Assembly: GCF_947305105.1 (NCBI RefSeq) | Contig: NZ_CAMZCS010000001.1 | Location: 275,582 to 339,581 of the forward strand | Source: an uncultured Fibrobacter sp. | GTDB taxonomy: Bacteria > Fibrobacterota > Fibrobacteria > Fibrobacterales > Fibrobacteraceae | DNA: 64,000 bases | Direction of reading: 5' to 3' | In this document: piece by piece, positions 45,547 through 56,102 of the stretch | Position numbering within the stretch: the first letter of the stretch is position 1 | Layout: each line of letters starts with the position of its first letter | The notes under the pieces: model-generated | Told to the model about the DNA's origin: nothing | Databases searched by the model: none | Seen by the model: only the letters and a program-made list of their open reading frames with translations | Translations under genes and position numbers: made by a program

Positions 45547-46035
45547 ATGAGGAATTGTTTCTTGATATATATCGCTATTGGGATTCAATTCGTATTTGCC
45601 GATAACGGGCATTTAATCAAATGGACTATTGATTGTAGTACAAAAGATTCGATTAAAGTAACGGTTTCTAATTATAGTAGCGAAACAATCTGTTTCCATG
45701 CCCCTGAAAATGTTCATTCTTATTACAAAAATAAACATGTTTATTTTGTCCCAGAATACTCCAAATATATCGAGCATATGGAAGGAAGACCGTTCTCTAT
45801 AGATTGCTTGCGACCTTTTAAAGACAGCTCTGTAGAACAAGAGTATAAAAAGAATTACGTTGTGCCAAATATATATGACAAAAACGTTAAGAACATGCAA
45901 GGCTTTTATTTTTCTGTAGGCACATGGAATGAATTTAAGTTTTTAAAAAATTTTGGTGTAAAAAATTATCGAGAGCAAGTTGATTTTTTGAATAAACACA
46001 TAAGTAATATTGGTCATCAGTGCGATGATCAGTAA
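45547..46035 (+). CDS. small secreted hypothetical protein
   Basis: 162 residues, AGAGG before ATG 45547. Signal peptide MRNCFLIYIAIGIQFVFA. The body has paired Cys (CSTKD...TICFHAP...IDCLRPF...HQC) and ends with HQCDDQ. Unrecognised and AT-rich; the last gene of the island. Confidence 0.6.
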   Translation: MRNCFLIYIAIGIQFVFADNGHLIKWTIDCSTKDSIKVTVSNYSSETICFHAPENVHSYYKNKHVYFVPEYSKYIEHMEGRPFSIDCLRPFKDSSVEQEYKKNYVVPNIYDKNVKNMQGFYFSVGTWNEFKFLKNFGVKNYREQVDFLNKHISNIGHQCDDQ

Positions 46036-46112
46036 AAAAAGGAAAAAGTAGTTTATTCCAACATTCTAGAGAATGACAATGAAAATTTTTAATGCCGTAT
46101 CCTAAATATGGC

Positions 46113-46135
46113 TAAAGCCCATTTCAAAGTCAATT
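46113..46135 (+). repeat. 23-bp direct repeat, right copy
   Basis: Identical to 42760-42782. It immediately precedes the terminator of groEL and may mark the right edge of an inserted segment. Confidence 0.85.
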
Positions 46136-46136
46136 G

Positions 46137-46172
46137 AAAACGCCCGATGCAAAAACTGCATCGGGTGTTTTC
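46137..46172. terminator. bidirectional terminator between island and groEL
   Basis: AAAACGCCCGATGCA AAAAC TGCATCGGGTGTTTT hairpin with T runs on both strands; serves groEL on the minus strand. Confidence 0.85.
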
Positions 46173-46206
46173 ATAAGGAGACAGAGTTTTTTAGCGGGGC
46201 GCTAGA

Positions 46207-47862
<1,656 letters not shown>

Positions 47863-47873
47863 TTAAAACTTTT

Positions 47874-47998
47874 TTAGGGGTTAGGATCTAGGATCTAGGG
47901 GTTAGGGAAAAGTATCATGGCTTCGCCATCTATTATACACGCACGAAGTGCGTGATTATTTACTCTAGCCCCTAGCCTCTAATCTCTAGTCCCTATAT
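47874..47998. repeat. heptamer repeat element between groES and groEL
   Basis: GGTTAGG/ATCTAGG heptamers, a centre with GGCTTCGCC and CACGAAGTGCGTGATTATT hairpins, then TCTAGCC/CCTAGCC/TCTAATC heptamers in the opposite sense. Confidence 0.82.
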
Positions 47999-48279
47999 TA
48001 CAGCGTTGCGATAACGTCCGATTCCTTCACGATGAGGTAGGTTTCGCCGTCGACGGTGACTTCAGTACCGCTGTACTTGCCGTACAACACTTCGTCCCCG
48101 ACCTTGACTTCCATAGCGACGAGTTCGCCCTTGTCGTTCTTGCGGCCCGGGCCCACGGCCACGACTTTGCCCTGCATGGGCTTTTCCTTGGCGTTATCCG
48201 GAATGAAGAGACCCGAGGAGGTCTTCTGTTCGGCTTCGGCCGGCTTGACAACGATTCGATCTGCTAAAGGCTTGATCAT
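47998..48279 (-). CDS. groS: co-chaperonin GroES
   Basis: 93 residues. [19 protein letters not shown], the mobile loop [12 protein letters not shown], and [14 protein letters not shown] identify GroES. First gene of the chaperonin pair. No CIRCE element (TTAGCACTC-N9-GAGTGCTAA) is visible upstream. Confidence 0.97.
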   Translation of the reverse strand: MIKPLADRIVVKPAEAEQKTSSGLFIPDNAKEKPMQGKVVAVGPGRKNDKGELVAMEVKVGDEVLYGKYSGTEVTVDGETYLIVKESDVIATL

Positions 48280-48506
48280 TTTATTTTACCTCATTTTTGC
48301 GGGCGTTCTTTGTTTCGCCCATTGTTTAAAAAATATCGCCCATTTAGGGCTCTTTATGTTTCGACCCCCTTGAAGCAAATTCCGTGCCAAGTTGGCTTTT
48401 TGTTTGGTTTTTTCCCTGTTTTCGGGGTTTGGCAGGGTTTTTGCTTTAATTGTCATGGCAAATTGCACTTTTTTCGGAAATTTTGGGTTTGAAAGGATAA
48501 TGAATT

Positions 48507-48560
48507 GTTTCAAAATGAAACTATCGTTTTGGGTGTATTTCATAATGAAACGGTAGTTTT
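48507..48560. promoter_or_regulatory. two tandem palindromes in the groES/TPR intergenic region
   Basis: GTTTCAAAATGAAAC (48507-48521) and TTTCATAATGAAA (48538-48550), 30 bp apart, each followed by CTATCGTTTT/CGGTAGTTTT. Each is an inverted repeat; together they look like a double operator that could control groES (minus) or the TPR gene (plus). The remaining parts of 48280-48663 hold no gene. Confidence 0.55.
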
Positions 48561-48663
48561 TCTGCTGTTCCGGGTCCATTTGCCGTAATCGAAGCATCTT
48601 TTGGCCATTTTGCGGTTCCTTGTCGGGGCTTTTCCCCTGCATCTGGCCTATTTTTCTAAATTG

Positions 48664-50010
48664 ATGAGCATGGTTAAGAGTTTTTTCGCATCAGCTTCCA
48701 TACTTACTTTTGCTGTACTGATTGGTTTTTCTTCGTCTTTTGCTGCCGATCCGCGTGTAGAACAGGGTGCCCGCTTCGAGGCGAAGGGCGAATATGAAAA
48801 GGCCCTCGGGGAATACCGCTCCATCCTGGCCGACGATCCTAGAAATTCCGAAGCGTATTACTTGGCTGCGCAAGTCCGCATGAAGATGAAGGACTACAGT
48901 GGCGCTCTTGCCAATTTCCGTTTGGCTTACCGCTACAATCCCTCGATGAGCGAGGCTTACGAAGGTGCTGCTAGGGTTTACGAAGCGCTGGGCCAGAAGC
49001 CCAAGGCCGAAGCCGAACGCGCGAAGGATCCGAAAAATAATCCTGTGACGGAAGCTCCCGCTGCGGCTCCGGAAGAACCTGTGGTTGAACAGCCGAAGGT
49101 GGCCGAGAAAAAGGTGGAGGCTCCTGTCGAGGAACCTGCTCCGCAGCCAGCAAAGGTTAAGCAGGAACCAGTAAAGGAAGTCAAGGCCGAACTGGAAAAG
49201 GAACCTGTGAAAGACGCCAAGTCCGAAGTTGAGGAACTGTTTGAAAAAGGAAAGGCTTTGTTCGATGAGGGCAAGTACAAGGAAGTCGTCCCGGTCTGGA
49301 GAGAAATTTTGGCCAAGCGTCCTGGTGACCCGGGTGCGTATTTCTATGCCGGTCTGACTCGCTTTGAACTGGGCGAATACGACAAGGCCGAGTACAACCT
49401 GAAAAAGGGACTTACCTTTAAGGAACGCGGGAACGACGCCAACTATTTCCTTGCCCTTGTTTACGAAAAAGGGAAACGCAAGGAACTGGAAAAGAAATAC
49501 TTGGACGCTTATCTGAAAAAAGCTGCGCCGAGTGCGGTGTTCCGCGCTACTGCCGAAAGCCGCCTTGCCGAATTGCGAGGCGATGCTGTCGAAGCCAAGC
49601 CCGAGGCCGAAAAGCCTGCGGCTCCCGTGCAAGAAAAGGTGGAAGCCAAGGTGGAAAAGGAACCCAAGGAAAAGGCTCCGAAGAAGAAGGCTGCTCCGGT
49701 ATCGGATGATGGCCCTACAATCGAAGTGGCGAACATGCTTTTCAAGTCAGGCAACTTGGAACCTGCTCTGCAAATGTACAAGCAACTTTTGGATACGGAA
49801 CTCGAACCCGAGGAACGCTATTTCGCGATGTTGCAGATGGGCAATATCTACCGTGAACTTCGCGACTTCCATTCAGCGGTGAACCGTTACCGCATCATCG
49901 TGCAGGAATTCCCGGATTCTGATTGGGCCACCGAGGCCGAACGTGCTCAGCTCGAAGCCATTTGGCAAGAAAAGCACGCTTCTGAACTCCCTCGCGCCAC
50001 TCGCCGTTGA
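48664..50010 (+). CDS. secreted TPR protein
   Basis: Start between ATG 48664 and ATG 48670 is open; both give the signal peptide ending SSSFAAD. 448 residues. Tetratricopeptide-type units are seen at about 30-105 (EQGARFEAKGEYEKALGEYR), 188-260 (ELFEKGKALFDEGKYKEVVP) and 358-430 (ANMLFKSGNLEPALQMYKQL), separated by Lys/Glu/Pro/Ala-rich linkers. The last block resembles YbgF/CpoB-type TPRs. It likely scaffolds envelope proteins; partner unknown. No clear Shine-Dalgarno. Confidence 0.78.
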   Translation: MSMVKSFFASASILTFAVLIGFSSSFAADPRVEQGARFEAKGEYEKALGEYRSILADDPRNSEAYYLAAQVRMKMKDYSGALANFRLAYRYNPSMSEAYEGAARVYEALGQKPKAEAERAKDPKNNPVTEAPAAAPEEPVVEQPKVAEKKVEAPVEEPAPQPAKVKQEPVKEVKAELEKEPVKDAKSEVEELFEKGKALFDEGKYKEVVPVWREILAKRPGDPGAYFYAGLTRFELGEYDKAEYNLKKGLTFKERGNDANYFLALVYEKGKRKELEKKYLDAYLKKAAPSAVFRATAESRLAELRGDAVEAKPEAEKPAAPVQEKVEAKVEKEPKEKAPKKKAAPVSDDGPTIEVANMLFKSGNLEPALQMYKQLLDTELEPEERYFAMLQMGNIYRELRDFHSAVNRYRIIVQEFPDSDWATEAERAQLEAIWQEKHASELPRATRR

Positions 50011-50143
50011 TTCGTTGCGCTGTAATCACTTCACACCCGTGAATGTGCCTTAAATTATGGGATGTTGACGGTTTTGCCGTTACCTTGTCTATTGCATTTT
50101 TCGTTGGAAAAACATAGATTGGTAAAGAAATGTGGAGTCGGTT

Positions 50144-51211
50144 ATGACGTTAAAGAAAATACATTCTCTTGCTGTTTCGGCGCTGCTTGTTGCCGTGTTT
50201 TCGGCTTGCAGCAGTGATGATAGTAGTCCTGCTGGTTCGGGCAACGAACTAGGCGCATTGGATGGTGCGGATGCCGTGGCTTCGCAGCCTTCTCGCTTGC
50301 AGGCTCCGGATGAAAAAACTCCAGACTTGAATGGAACTCTTGAATCGCAGGGCGTGTTGTCTTCTTCTAGCGAAGAAATTTTTAGTGAAGGAGTTTCCTC
50401 GAGTGAACCTGAGGCTCCGAGCACAGAGGCCCTTTCTAGCGAAGCGGCGCCTGTCGGTGAAGCGGAATCTTCTTCAGGCGTCGATTCTTCCGCTGTCTTT
50501 GATTCCGTTTTCAACATACTTTTCCCCGACGGCATTAACGGTATCGATACGGCCCGCCATGATCCCGATAGCGTGGGCGTGTGGCATTTCTACGACCCCA
50601 GGGGAACGCACGATAATCCCGACTTCGCCTATGGAGAGATGACGGACCCGCGTGACGGGATGGTTTATAAGACCACGACCATCGGTGGCAAGACCTGGAT
50701 GGCCGAAAACCTGAACTACTTCGACATCGAAGGGGCTGCGAGCTCTGTCAAGAATGACTGGTGCTATTGGGATAAACCCGAGAACTGCGAATCGGCTGGC
50801 CGCCTCTACACGTGGAAGGTGGCGCAGAGAATTTGCCCCGAAGGTTGGCGTTTGCCCACGAATGAAGACTGGGCCGCGCTGTTGGCTGCAGTCGGTGCGG
50901 ATTCTGTGAACGAGATTCTTTGGACTGGCTCTAGCAAACTCAAGTCTATAAGCGGTTGGGAAAACGATGGTAGCGGTACCGATGACTTCGGCTTTACGGC
51001 GTTGCCTGCCGGCAAGAGATTCTTCACCAATGTCCAGGACGGGTTCTCGTTCCACGGGTGTTCTGCGCTCATGTGGTCTTCGACGCAAGCGGAGGACGGT
51101 GCTGCGGATACATTGGCTTTCCAGATGAGCTTGGATTGCAGCAACGACAACATCGTCATTAACACGGTGAAAAAGATCGATGGATTGTCGGTTCGCTGCG
51201 TGAAGGAATAA
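50144..51211 (+). CDS. lipoprotein with Fibrobacter major paralogous domain (TIGR02145)
   Basis: ATG 50144 with GGAG 6 bp away; 355 residues. Lipobox VFSAC. After a Ser-rich spacer the C-terminal about 190 residues are the FISUMP-type domain: DPRDGMVYKTTTIGGKTWMAENL (quoted in part), CYWDKPENCESAGRLYTW, CPEGWRLPTNEDWAALL, GFTALPAGKRF, and WSSTQ...SVRCVKE. The domain is found in many Fibrobacter and Bacteroidota surface proteins, with no settled function. It is followed 69 bp later by a GH16 gene. Confidence 0.88.
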   Translation: MTLKKIHSLAVSALLVAVFSACSSDDSSPAGSGNELGALDGADAVASQPSRLQAPDEKTPDLNGTLESQGVLSSSSEEIFSEGVSSSEPEAPSTEALSSEAAPVGEAESSSGVDSSAVFDSVFNILFPDGINGIDTARHDPDSVGVWHFYDPRGTHDNPDFAYGEMTDPRDGMVYKTTTIGGKTWMAENLNYFDIEGAASSVKNDWCYWDKPENCESAGRLYTWKVAQRICPEGWRLPTNEDWAALLAAVGADSVNEILWTGSSKLKSISGWENDGSGTDDFGFTALPAGKRFFTNVQDGFSFHGCSALMWSSTQAEDGAADTLAFQMSLDCSNDNIVINTVKKIDGLSVRCVKE

Positions 51212-51280
51212 TAGGTGTGAGCGGTGAACCTTGAGCTATGAGGGCTGCCGCTTTGTGGAGTTGGATGAGGAATATTTGAT

Positions 51281-52945
51281 ATGAAATTTTTAAATGCAAC
51301 GTTGTTGACAATCTTGGCCGCAGGAGTTTCCTTTGCGGAACCGCCGTCGAATTTTAGCGGCTGGGAACTTGTTTTTGAAGACAACTTTGACGGGACGAGT
51401 CTCGACAAGACAAAGTGGAACCCGACGTACAACTGGGGCCCCACGCATAACCACCGCGCCTACTGCGCCGAGGAGAACGTGATCGTTTCCGACGGTACGC
51501 TCAAGCTGAAGGGCGAAAAGAAAAAGCATCCCAAGGCTACGGGAGACAGGGCCAAGGCGAAGTTCAACAACAAGGAAATTCCGGTCGACTACACTTCGGG
51601 CGCAATCGATACCAAGAACCACTTTGAGGTGAAGTACGGCTATATCGAAGGCCGCTTCAAGGCCCCGTGGCAAAAGGGGACGTGGCCCGCGTTCTGGACA
51701 TTGCAAGACGGCTGGCCCCCGGAAATTGACATCCTTGAAATTCCGGCTTCGCGTAAGCAGCATCATTACTACCTGCATTACACGGACCCGAGCTGGTACA
51801 GCAGCCATGGTTCGGCGTGGGACCACGAGGCTTCCTTTGGCGGGCACAAAGACGACAATACGGACCGTTCTGCCGGCTTCCACAACTACGCTGTAGAGTG
51901 GGATGAATCGATGCTTAGTTTTTACTTTGACGACAAGAAGTTTGCCAGTTACAACCGCCCGACCGAAATCAAGCAACTTTCGGCGCAGTATATCATCGTG
52001 AACCTCGCCATTGGTGGCTGGGCGGGCGATGACATTGAAATTACCGCGGACAAACCTGCGTATTTCGAAGCGGACTGGGTGCGCGTATGGCAGGCTAAGC
52101 CCGCGAAGCCCGATACCGTGCGCATCATGTCGATGAACTTTGGTACGTGTATGGTCCGGACCAGTGAAGACAAGCTTGCACTGGGCGACTGCAAGGGCGA
52201 CAATGCGATTGCGACGATTACGCCGCTCTCGGGTTCGGCCTACCGCATCAATTTTGGCGACCTCTCCCTTGATACTCCGGATGAATCGAAGGATGCGGGC
52301 CACACGATGAGCCTTTACAAGTGGAACGGCGGTGCCCATCAGAAAGTCTCGATGCAAAAGCAGTCCGGCTACGAGGGCTCCGTGGTGCGAATGAAAATGC
52401 AGCACAGCGATATGTACCTGCGCGCGACGACTGATGCCGAACGCGTGGTGCAGAGCTGGGAAGATGACTGGCGCTGGTACCAGATGTGGCGCTTGCTCAA
52501 GCCTGACGAAGAAATCCCTGCAAAGGATACGACGGGGATGGTGCCGACGGATACGACGAAAAAAGATACAACGTCGAAAAAGGACACGACTGGGAAGAAC
52601 CCGACGCCAAAGGATACGACCGAGAAAGTCCCGACTCCGAAGGATACAACAAAAAAAGATACGTCAACATCCGATACCAATAAGACGGCAATTCCTGTGT
52701 TGAACTCGATAGCGAATGTGTACGGGACTACGGCCCATTATGTCAGTGGTCATTTGTTTGTGGAAATAGGAAGTGCTTTCAAGAATGGCGCTTCTGTCCG
52801 TATCCTCGACTTGCAGGGCCGCGAGGTGATGCGGCAGTTTGTTGCGCACGGCGCGGCAATGGATGTGCGCTCCTTGGCTCCGGGAATGTACCATGTAATT
52901 GTGCGTGACAAAAACCGCACGGATGCCGTGCGGTTCAAGAAATAA
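51281..52945 (+). CDS. secreted GH16 beta-glucanase with beta-trefoil-like domain
   Basis: 554 residues, signal peptide to SFAEP. GH16 catalytic signature EIDILE with Glu148, Asp150 and Glu153, and the flanking W-rich strands (APWQKGTWPAFW), typical of lichenase/laminarinase-type enzymes that cut beta-1,3 or mixed-linkage beta-glucan. Residues about 275-395 form a second domain with repeated short strands, compatible with a ricin-type beta-trefoil. A Thr/Lys/Asp linker (DTTKKDTTSKKDTTGK) leads to a C-terminal domain (VRILDLQGREVM...SLAPGMYHVIVRDKNRT) resembling type 9 secretion sorting tails. Mixed-linkage glucanase activity is likely but not certain. Confidence 0.9.
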   Translation: MKFLNATLLTILAAGVSFAEPPSNFSGWELVFEDNFDGTSLDKTKWNPTYNWGPTHNHRAYCAEENVIVSDGTLKLKGEKKKHPKATGDRAKAKFNNKEIPVDYTSGAIDTKNHFEVKYGYIEGRFKAPWQKGTWPAFWTLQDGWPPEIDILEIPASRKQHHYYLHYTDPSWYSSHGSAWDHEASFGGHKDDNTDRSAGFHNYAVEWDESMLSFYFDDKKFASYNRPTEIKQLSAQYIIVNLAIGGWAGDDIEITADKPAYFEADWVRVWQAKPAKPDTVRIMSMNFGTCMVRTSEDKLALGDCKGDNAIATITPLSGSAYRINFGDLSLDTPDESKDAGHTMSLYKWNGGAHQKVSMQKQSGYEGSVVRMKMQHSDMYLRATTDAERVVQSWEDDWRWYQMWRLLKPDEEIPAKDTTGMVPTDTTKKDTTSKKDTTGKNPTPKDTTEKVPTPKDTTKKDTSTSDTNKTAIPVLNSIANVYGTTAHYVSGHLFVEIGSAFKNGASVRILDLQGREVMRQFVAHGAAMDVRSLAPGMYHVIVRDKNRTDAVRFKK

Positions 52946-52961
52946 TAGAATTGCAAAAAAA

Positions 52962-52990
52962 AAGCGCCACCCAGCAGGGTGGCGTTTTTG
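52962..52990. terminator. bidirectional terminator
   Basis: GCGCCACCC AGCA GGGTGGCG with T run on the plus strand and A run before it; serves the GH16 gene and the convergent methyltransferase gene. Confidence 0.88.
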
Positions 52991-52997
52991 AATAGTT

Positions 52998-54191
52998 CTA
53001 CACAACCTGTACGAGCAATCCCTTGAGGTACTGCCCTTCGGGGAAGGCTGTATTCACGGGGTGGTCGGCGGGCTGGCCGAAGCGTTCAATGATTTGAACG
53101 CGCCGATGGGCATCGGCGGCGGCATCCGCGATAATCTTTTGGAACAGGTCCATCTCCATGAGCCCGGAGCAGCTGAAGGTCGCGAGCATGCCGCCTTCGG
53201 CCAGCAGCTTCATCGCGAGCAGGTTGATATCCTTGTAGCCGCGGGCTCCCTTCTGCAGGTTGTCCTTGCTTTCGACGAATTTGGGCGGGTCCAAAACGAT
53301 GAGGTCGAAGGTTTCTGCCTTGTCGCGGCACTTGCGCAGGTACTGGAACACGTCGGCTTCTACGTGCGTGGCATGCGCAGTGCAGAGCTTGTTGCGCATG
53401 ATGCCTTCTTTTGCGAGCTTGAGCGCATCTTTGGAAACATCCACCTGGTAAACCTTCTCGCAACCGCCACGGAGGGCGTACAGGCCGAATCCGCCGGTAT
53501 AGCAGAAGCAGTTCAGCACCTTCTTGCCCTTGGAAAGTTCGCCGATGCGGCGTCGGGCGTCGCGCTGGTCGAGGTAGTAGCCGGTCTTGTGGCCGTTCTT
53601 CACGTCGATGGGGAAGAGGATGCCGTTCTCGTTGATGATGACGGGCTCGTCAGGAACTTCGCCGTAGACGACGCCCGTACGGAGGGGGAGACCTTCCTTG
53701 CGGCGCACTTCGGAGTCACAGCGCTCGTAGATGCCGCGACAGTGCGTCTTCTTGGCGAGGAGTTCATAGATGTCCTTGCGGTGGACTTCGGCGCCGGCGG
53801 CGAGAATCTCGACGGAGTAAATGTCGGCGTACTTGTCGATGATGCATCCGGGAATGCCGTCGTTCTCGGCGTTGATCAGGCGGAACGCGCTTTCCTTGTC
53901 TTCGATGTCGAAGCCGCGGCTTTTGCGGGCGGCGATGGCACGGTCCAGAATGTCGCTGAAAAATTCACGGTCGATGTTCGCCTTCTCGCCGAACGTCCAG
54001 AAGCGCCCGCGAATCTGGGACTTGGGCGAGTACGCCGCAAGACCCAGAAAATCGCTCCGGTAACTGTACACTTCGACTGTGTCGCCGAGTTCCGGGTCGC
54101 CGACGACTTCGTCGACAGCTCCGCTAAAGATCCACGGGTGGTAACGCAATGCGGACTTCTCGCGTCCGGCTTTCAAGGTAATCGCTTTCAT
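52998..54191 (-). CDS. RlmI-like 23S rRNA (cytosine-C5) methyltransferase
   Basis: 397 residues, as RlmI. N-terminal PUA-like domain (KAGREKSALRYHPWIFSGAVDE), then a class I methyltransferase with NGHKTGYYLDQRDAR, LNCFCYTGGFGLYALRGG (motif I) and VLDPPKFVESKD (motif IV). The family methylates C1962 of 23S rRNA in E. coli; some members are other PUA-methyltransferases. Divergent from the VanZ-like gene. Confidence 0.88.
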   Translation of the reverse strand: MKAITLKAGREKSALRYHPWIFSGAVDEVVGDPELGDTVEVYSYRSDFLGLAAYSPKSQIRGRFWTFGEKANIDREFFSDILDRAIAARKSRGFDIEDKESAFRLINAENDGIPGCIIDKYADIYSVEILAAGAEVHRKDIYELLAKKTHCRGIYERCDSEVRRKEGLPLRTGVVYGEVPDEPVIINENGILFPIDVKNGHKTGYYLDQRDARRRIGELSKGKKVLNCFCYTGGFGLYALRGGCEKVYQVDVSKDALKLAKEGIMRNKLCTAHATHVEADVFQYLRKCRDKAETFDLIVLDPPKFVESKDNLQKGARGYKDINLLAMKLLAEGGMLATFSCSGLMEMDLFQKIIADAAADAHRRVQIIERFGQPADHPVNTAFPEGQYLKGLLVQVV

Positions 54192-54285
54192 GGGCGTAAA
54201 TGTAGAAAAAAGGCGGGCTATACCCGCTTTAATAAAAATGCTTCAAAGGCCTTCTCCCGTTAATTATTCTACATTTGCCGCCAAG

Positions 54286-54711
54286 ATGTTTGAGTCGCTT
54301 TTTAGCAAGTATCCTTTTTTCCGCGCCGTTCCCTGTATTCTTTGCATGGCGGTCATTTTCAAACTCTCGTCGATGACGATGGAACAGCTGGAAGAATTCC
54401 CGCATATTTGGGACAAGCTGGCGCACTTTTGCGAATATGCAACGCTTGCCGGCTGTTATGCCATGCTGTGGACTCGCGCTGAATGGTCCAAACGCCAGTG
54501 GCTGCGCGTGCTCGTTGTGGCGGCGCTTGCTCTTGCTTACGGATGCACTGACGAATTCCACCAGAGATTTACCGAAGGCCGCGACAGCAGCGTGCTGGAT
54601 CTTGTCGCCGATTTAGTCGGTGGTTTGATTGGCGGTGCGGTGTATGCGGTAATTACGCGGATATTGAATCGATTTGATCCGGTGCCTAAAAAAGTAGACG
54701 ACGAACAATAA
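54286..54711 (+). CDS. VanZ-family membrane protein
   Basis: ATG 54286 chosen; an upstream frame adds 32 non-helical residues. 141 residues with about four membrane helices and the VanZ pattern: DKLAHFCEYATLAG, CTDEFHQRFTEGRDSSVLDLVADLVGGLIG. VanZ gives low-level teicoplanin resistance in enterococci; chromosomal homologues elsewhere have no defined role. Confidence 0.8.
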   Translation: MFESLFSKYPFFRAVPCILCMAVIFKLSSMTMEQLEEFPHIWDKLAHFCEYATLAGCYAMLWTRAEWSKRQWLRVLVVAALALAYGCTDEFHQRFTEGRDSSVLDLVADLVGGLIGGAVYAVITRILNRFDPVPKKVDDEQ

Positions 54712-54716
54712 AAAAA

Positions 54717-54936
54717 TGTCATTCGCAAGCGTTTTGGCGTGGCATTCGCCTTGGTTGTCATTGCGAAGGGCGAATAGCCCTGAAGCAATCTCCGCAAGGT
54801 ATGAGGTCTACCCATAGGGCATAACAACGACTAAGCCAATAAATTGGCAAGTCTTGTATAGCTCGCATGCTCGCTTTGAGCCATGAGGTTTTTATCGCTC
54901 ATAACTCACAACTGATAACTGACTACTGACAACTCC
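54717..54936. repeat. mixed intergenic repeats (ATTGCGA...AAGCAATCT type and heptamers)
   Basis: 54717-54802 has the ATTCGCAAG/CATTGCGAAG...GAAGCAATCT pattern common in dispersed intergenic repeats. 54858-54936 has a CTTTGAGCCATGAGG unit, then CATAACT/CACAACT/GATAACT/GACTACT heptamers reaching the murB stop. Confidence 0.65.
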
Positions 54937-55848
54937 TTACTCAAAATTCCCTAGCAATATTATTTCGCGTTTGAGTTGAATCCCGAATTTGTCGGCGACT
55001 TTCTGCTGTACGTATTCGCTTAATGTTTTGATGTTTGCGGCGGTTGCTCCACCCGCGTTCACGATGAAGTTTGCGTGGAGCGTGCTGACTTCGGCGCCAC
55101 CGATGCGGAAACCCTTGAGTCCGGCCTGCTCGATATAGTAGCCAGGTGCAATCTGTGCCGGAGTGTCGGTGGCCCCTTTGTCGAGGCGTTTGAACGTGGA
55201 ACCGGCATTGGGCATGTTGAGCGGCTGGCTTGCCTTGCGCTTGGCCATACATTCGGCAAGTTCTGCTTCGAGGTTAGCGACAGTCTTGCCTTCGGCGCTT
55301 GCTGCTGGCAACTGGAATGTCGCTGAGAGAATAATTGCCTTGTTCTTTTGAAAAATACTTTGTCTATATCCGAAGCTGCAATCGTTGGCCGGAATTTCGT
55401 GAACGGTTCTGCTTTCGTCAAGAGCTTTCACCTGTGTGCAACAACTACCGATTTCCTGCCCGTAAGCTCCCGCGTTCATGTAAATTGCTCCACCTAGTGT
55501 TCCCGGAATGCCGGCGAGCTTGTGAATCCCTGCAAAACCCTGTTTGAGCGTTGTACGTGCGAACCTTCCGAGCGGAACAGCTGCGCCGACCTTGAACGCT
55601 CCGTTCCCTAAATCTTCGATTGCCGAAAATTCCCCGGCGAACGTGATGACGACCCCGTCATAACCTTTGTCCGAGACGAGCAGGTTCGTGCCGTTCCCCA
55701 AAATAAAGTAGGGGAGCCCCTTTTCGCGGGCGAGAGTCATGGCTGCCTTCAGGTCTTCGACCGTTTCGGCTTTTGCAAAGTAGCGTACCGGACCTCCGAC
55801 TTTAAAGGAGGTGTGCTTGCACATCGGTTCGTTTTCACAAATGAACAT
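54937..55848 (-). CDS. murB: UDP-N-acetylenolpyruvoylglucosamine reductase
   Basis: 303 residues. FAD-binding LGNGTNLLVSDKG and GIPGTLGGAIYMNAGAYG, then NAGSTFKRL with the catalytic Ser, and EVSTLHANFIVNAG with late active-site residues. Reduces the enolpyruvyl group to form UDP-MurNAc in the cytoplasm. It appears to be a single gene; no mur or fts neighbours. Confidence 0.95.
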   Translation of the reverse strand: MFICENEPMCKHTSFKVGGPVRYFAKAETVEDLKAAMTLAREKGLPYFILGNGTNLLVSDKGYDGVVITFAGEFSAIEDLGNGAFKVGAAVPLGRFARTTLKQGFAGIHKLAGIPGTLGGAIYMNAGAYGQEIGSCCTQVKALDESRTVHEIPANDCSFGYRQSIFQKNKAIILSATFQLPAASAEGKTVANLEAELAECMAKRKASQPLNMPNAGSTFKRLDKGATDTPAQIAPGYYIEQAGLKGFRIGGAEVSTLHANFIVNAGGATAANIKTLSEYVQQKVADKFGIQLKREIILLGNFE

Positions 55849-56102
55849 GAAGCAAATATAAATATTGCTTTTTGTTCGAATGGGGGCACTTTAGCTTTAG
55901 ATACTTGCATCCTTACTGTATTTACAGATTATGTAAGTTGACTAGATGGATTTACAAAAAATGAAATCGCTTTTATTTGGTTTTCTTGAAATAGGTCAAT
56001 TCTTTTACATTTTTGACCATATTTTCAATAATTGACGGGTGTTTTACATGTTTGGCACGGATTTTGCAAATGATGAGCGCAAAAAGCTAGAAAAGGACAT
56101 TT

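Noticed and set aside
48280..48600. CIRCE operator for groESL
   Set aside because: No TTAGCACTC-N9-GAGTGCTAA or close variant was seen; different palindromes are present instead.
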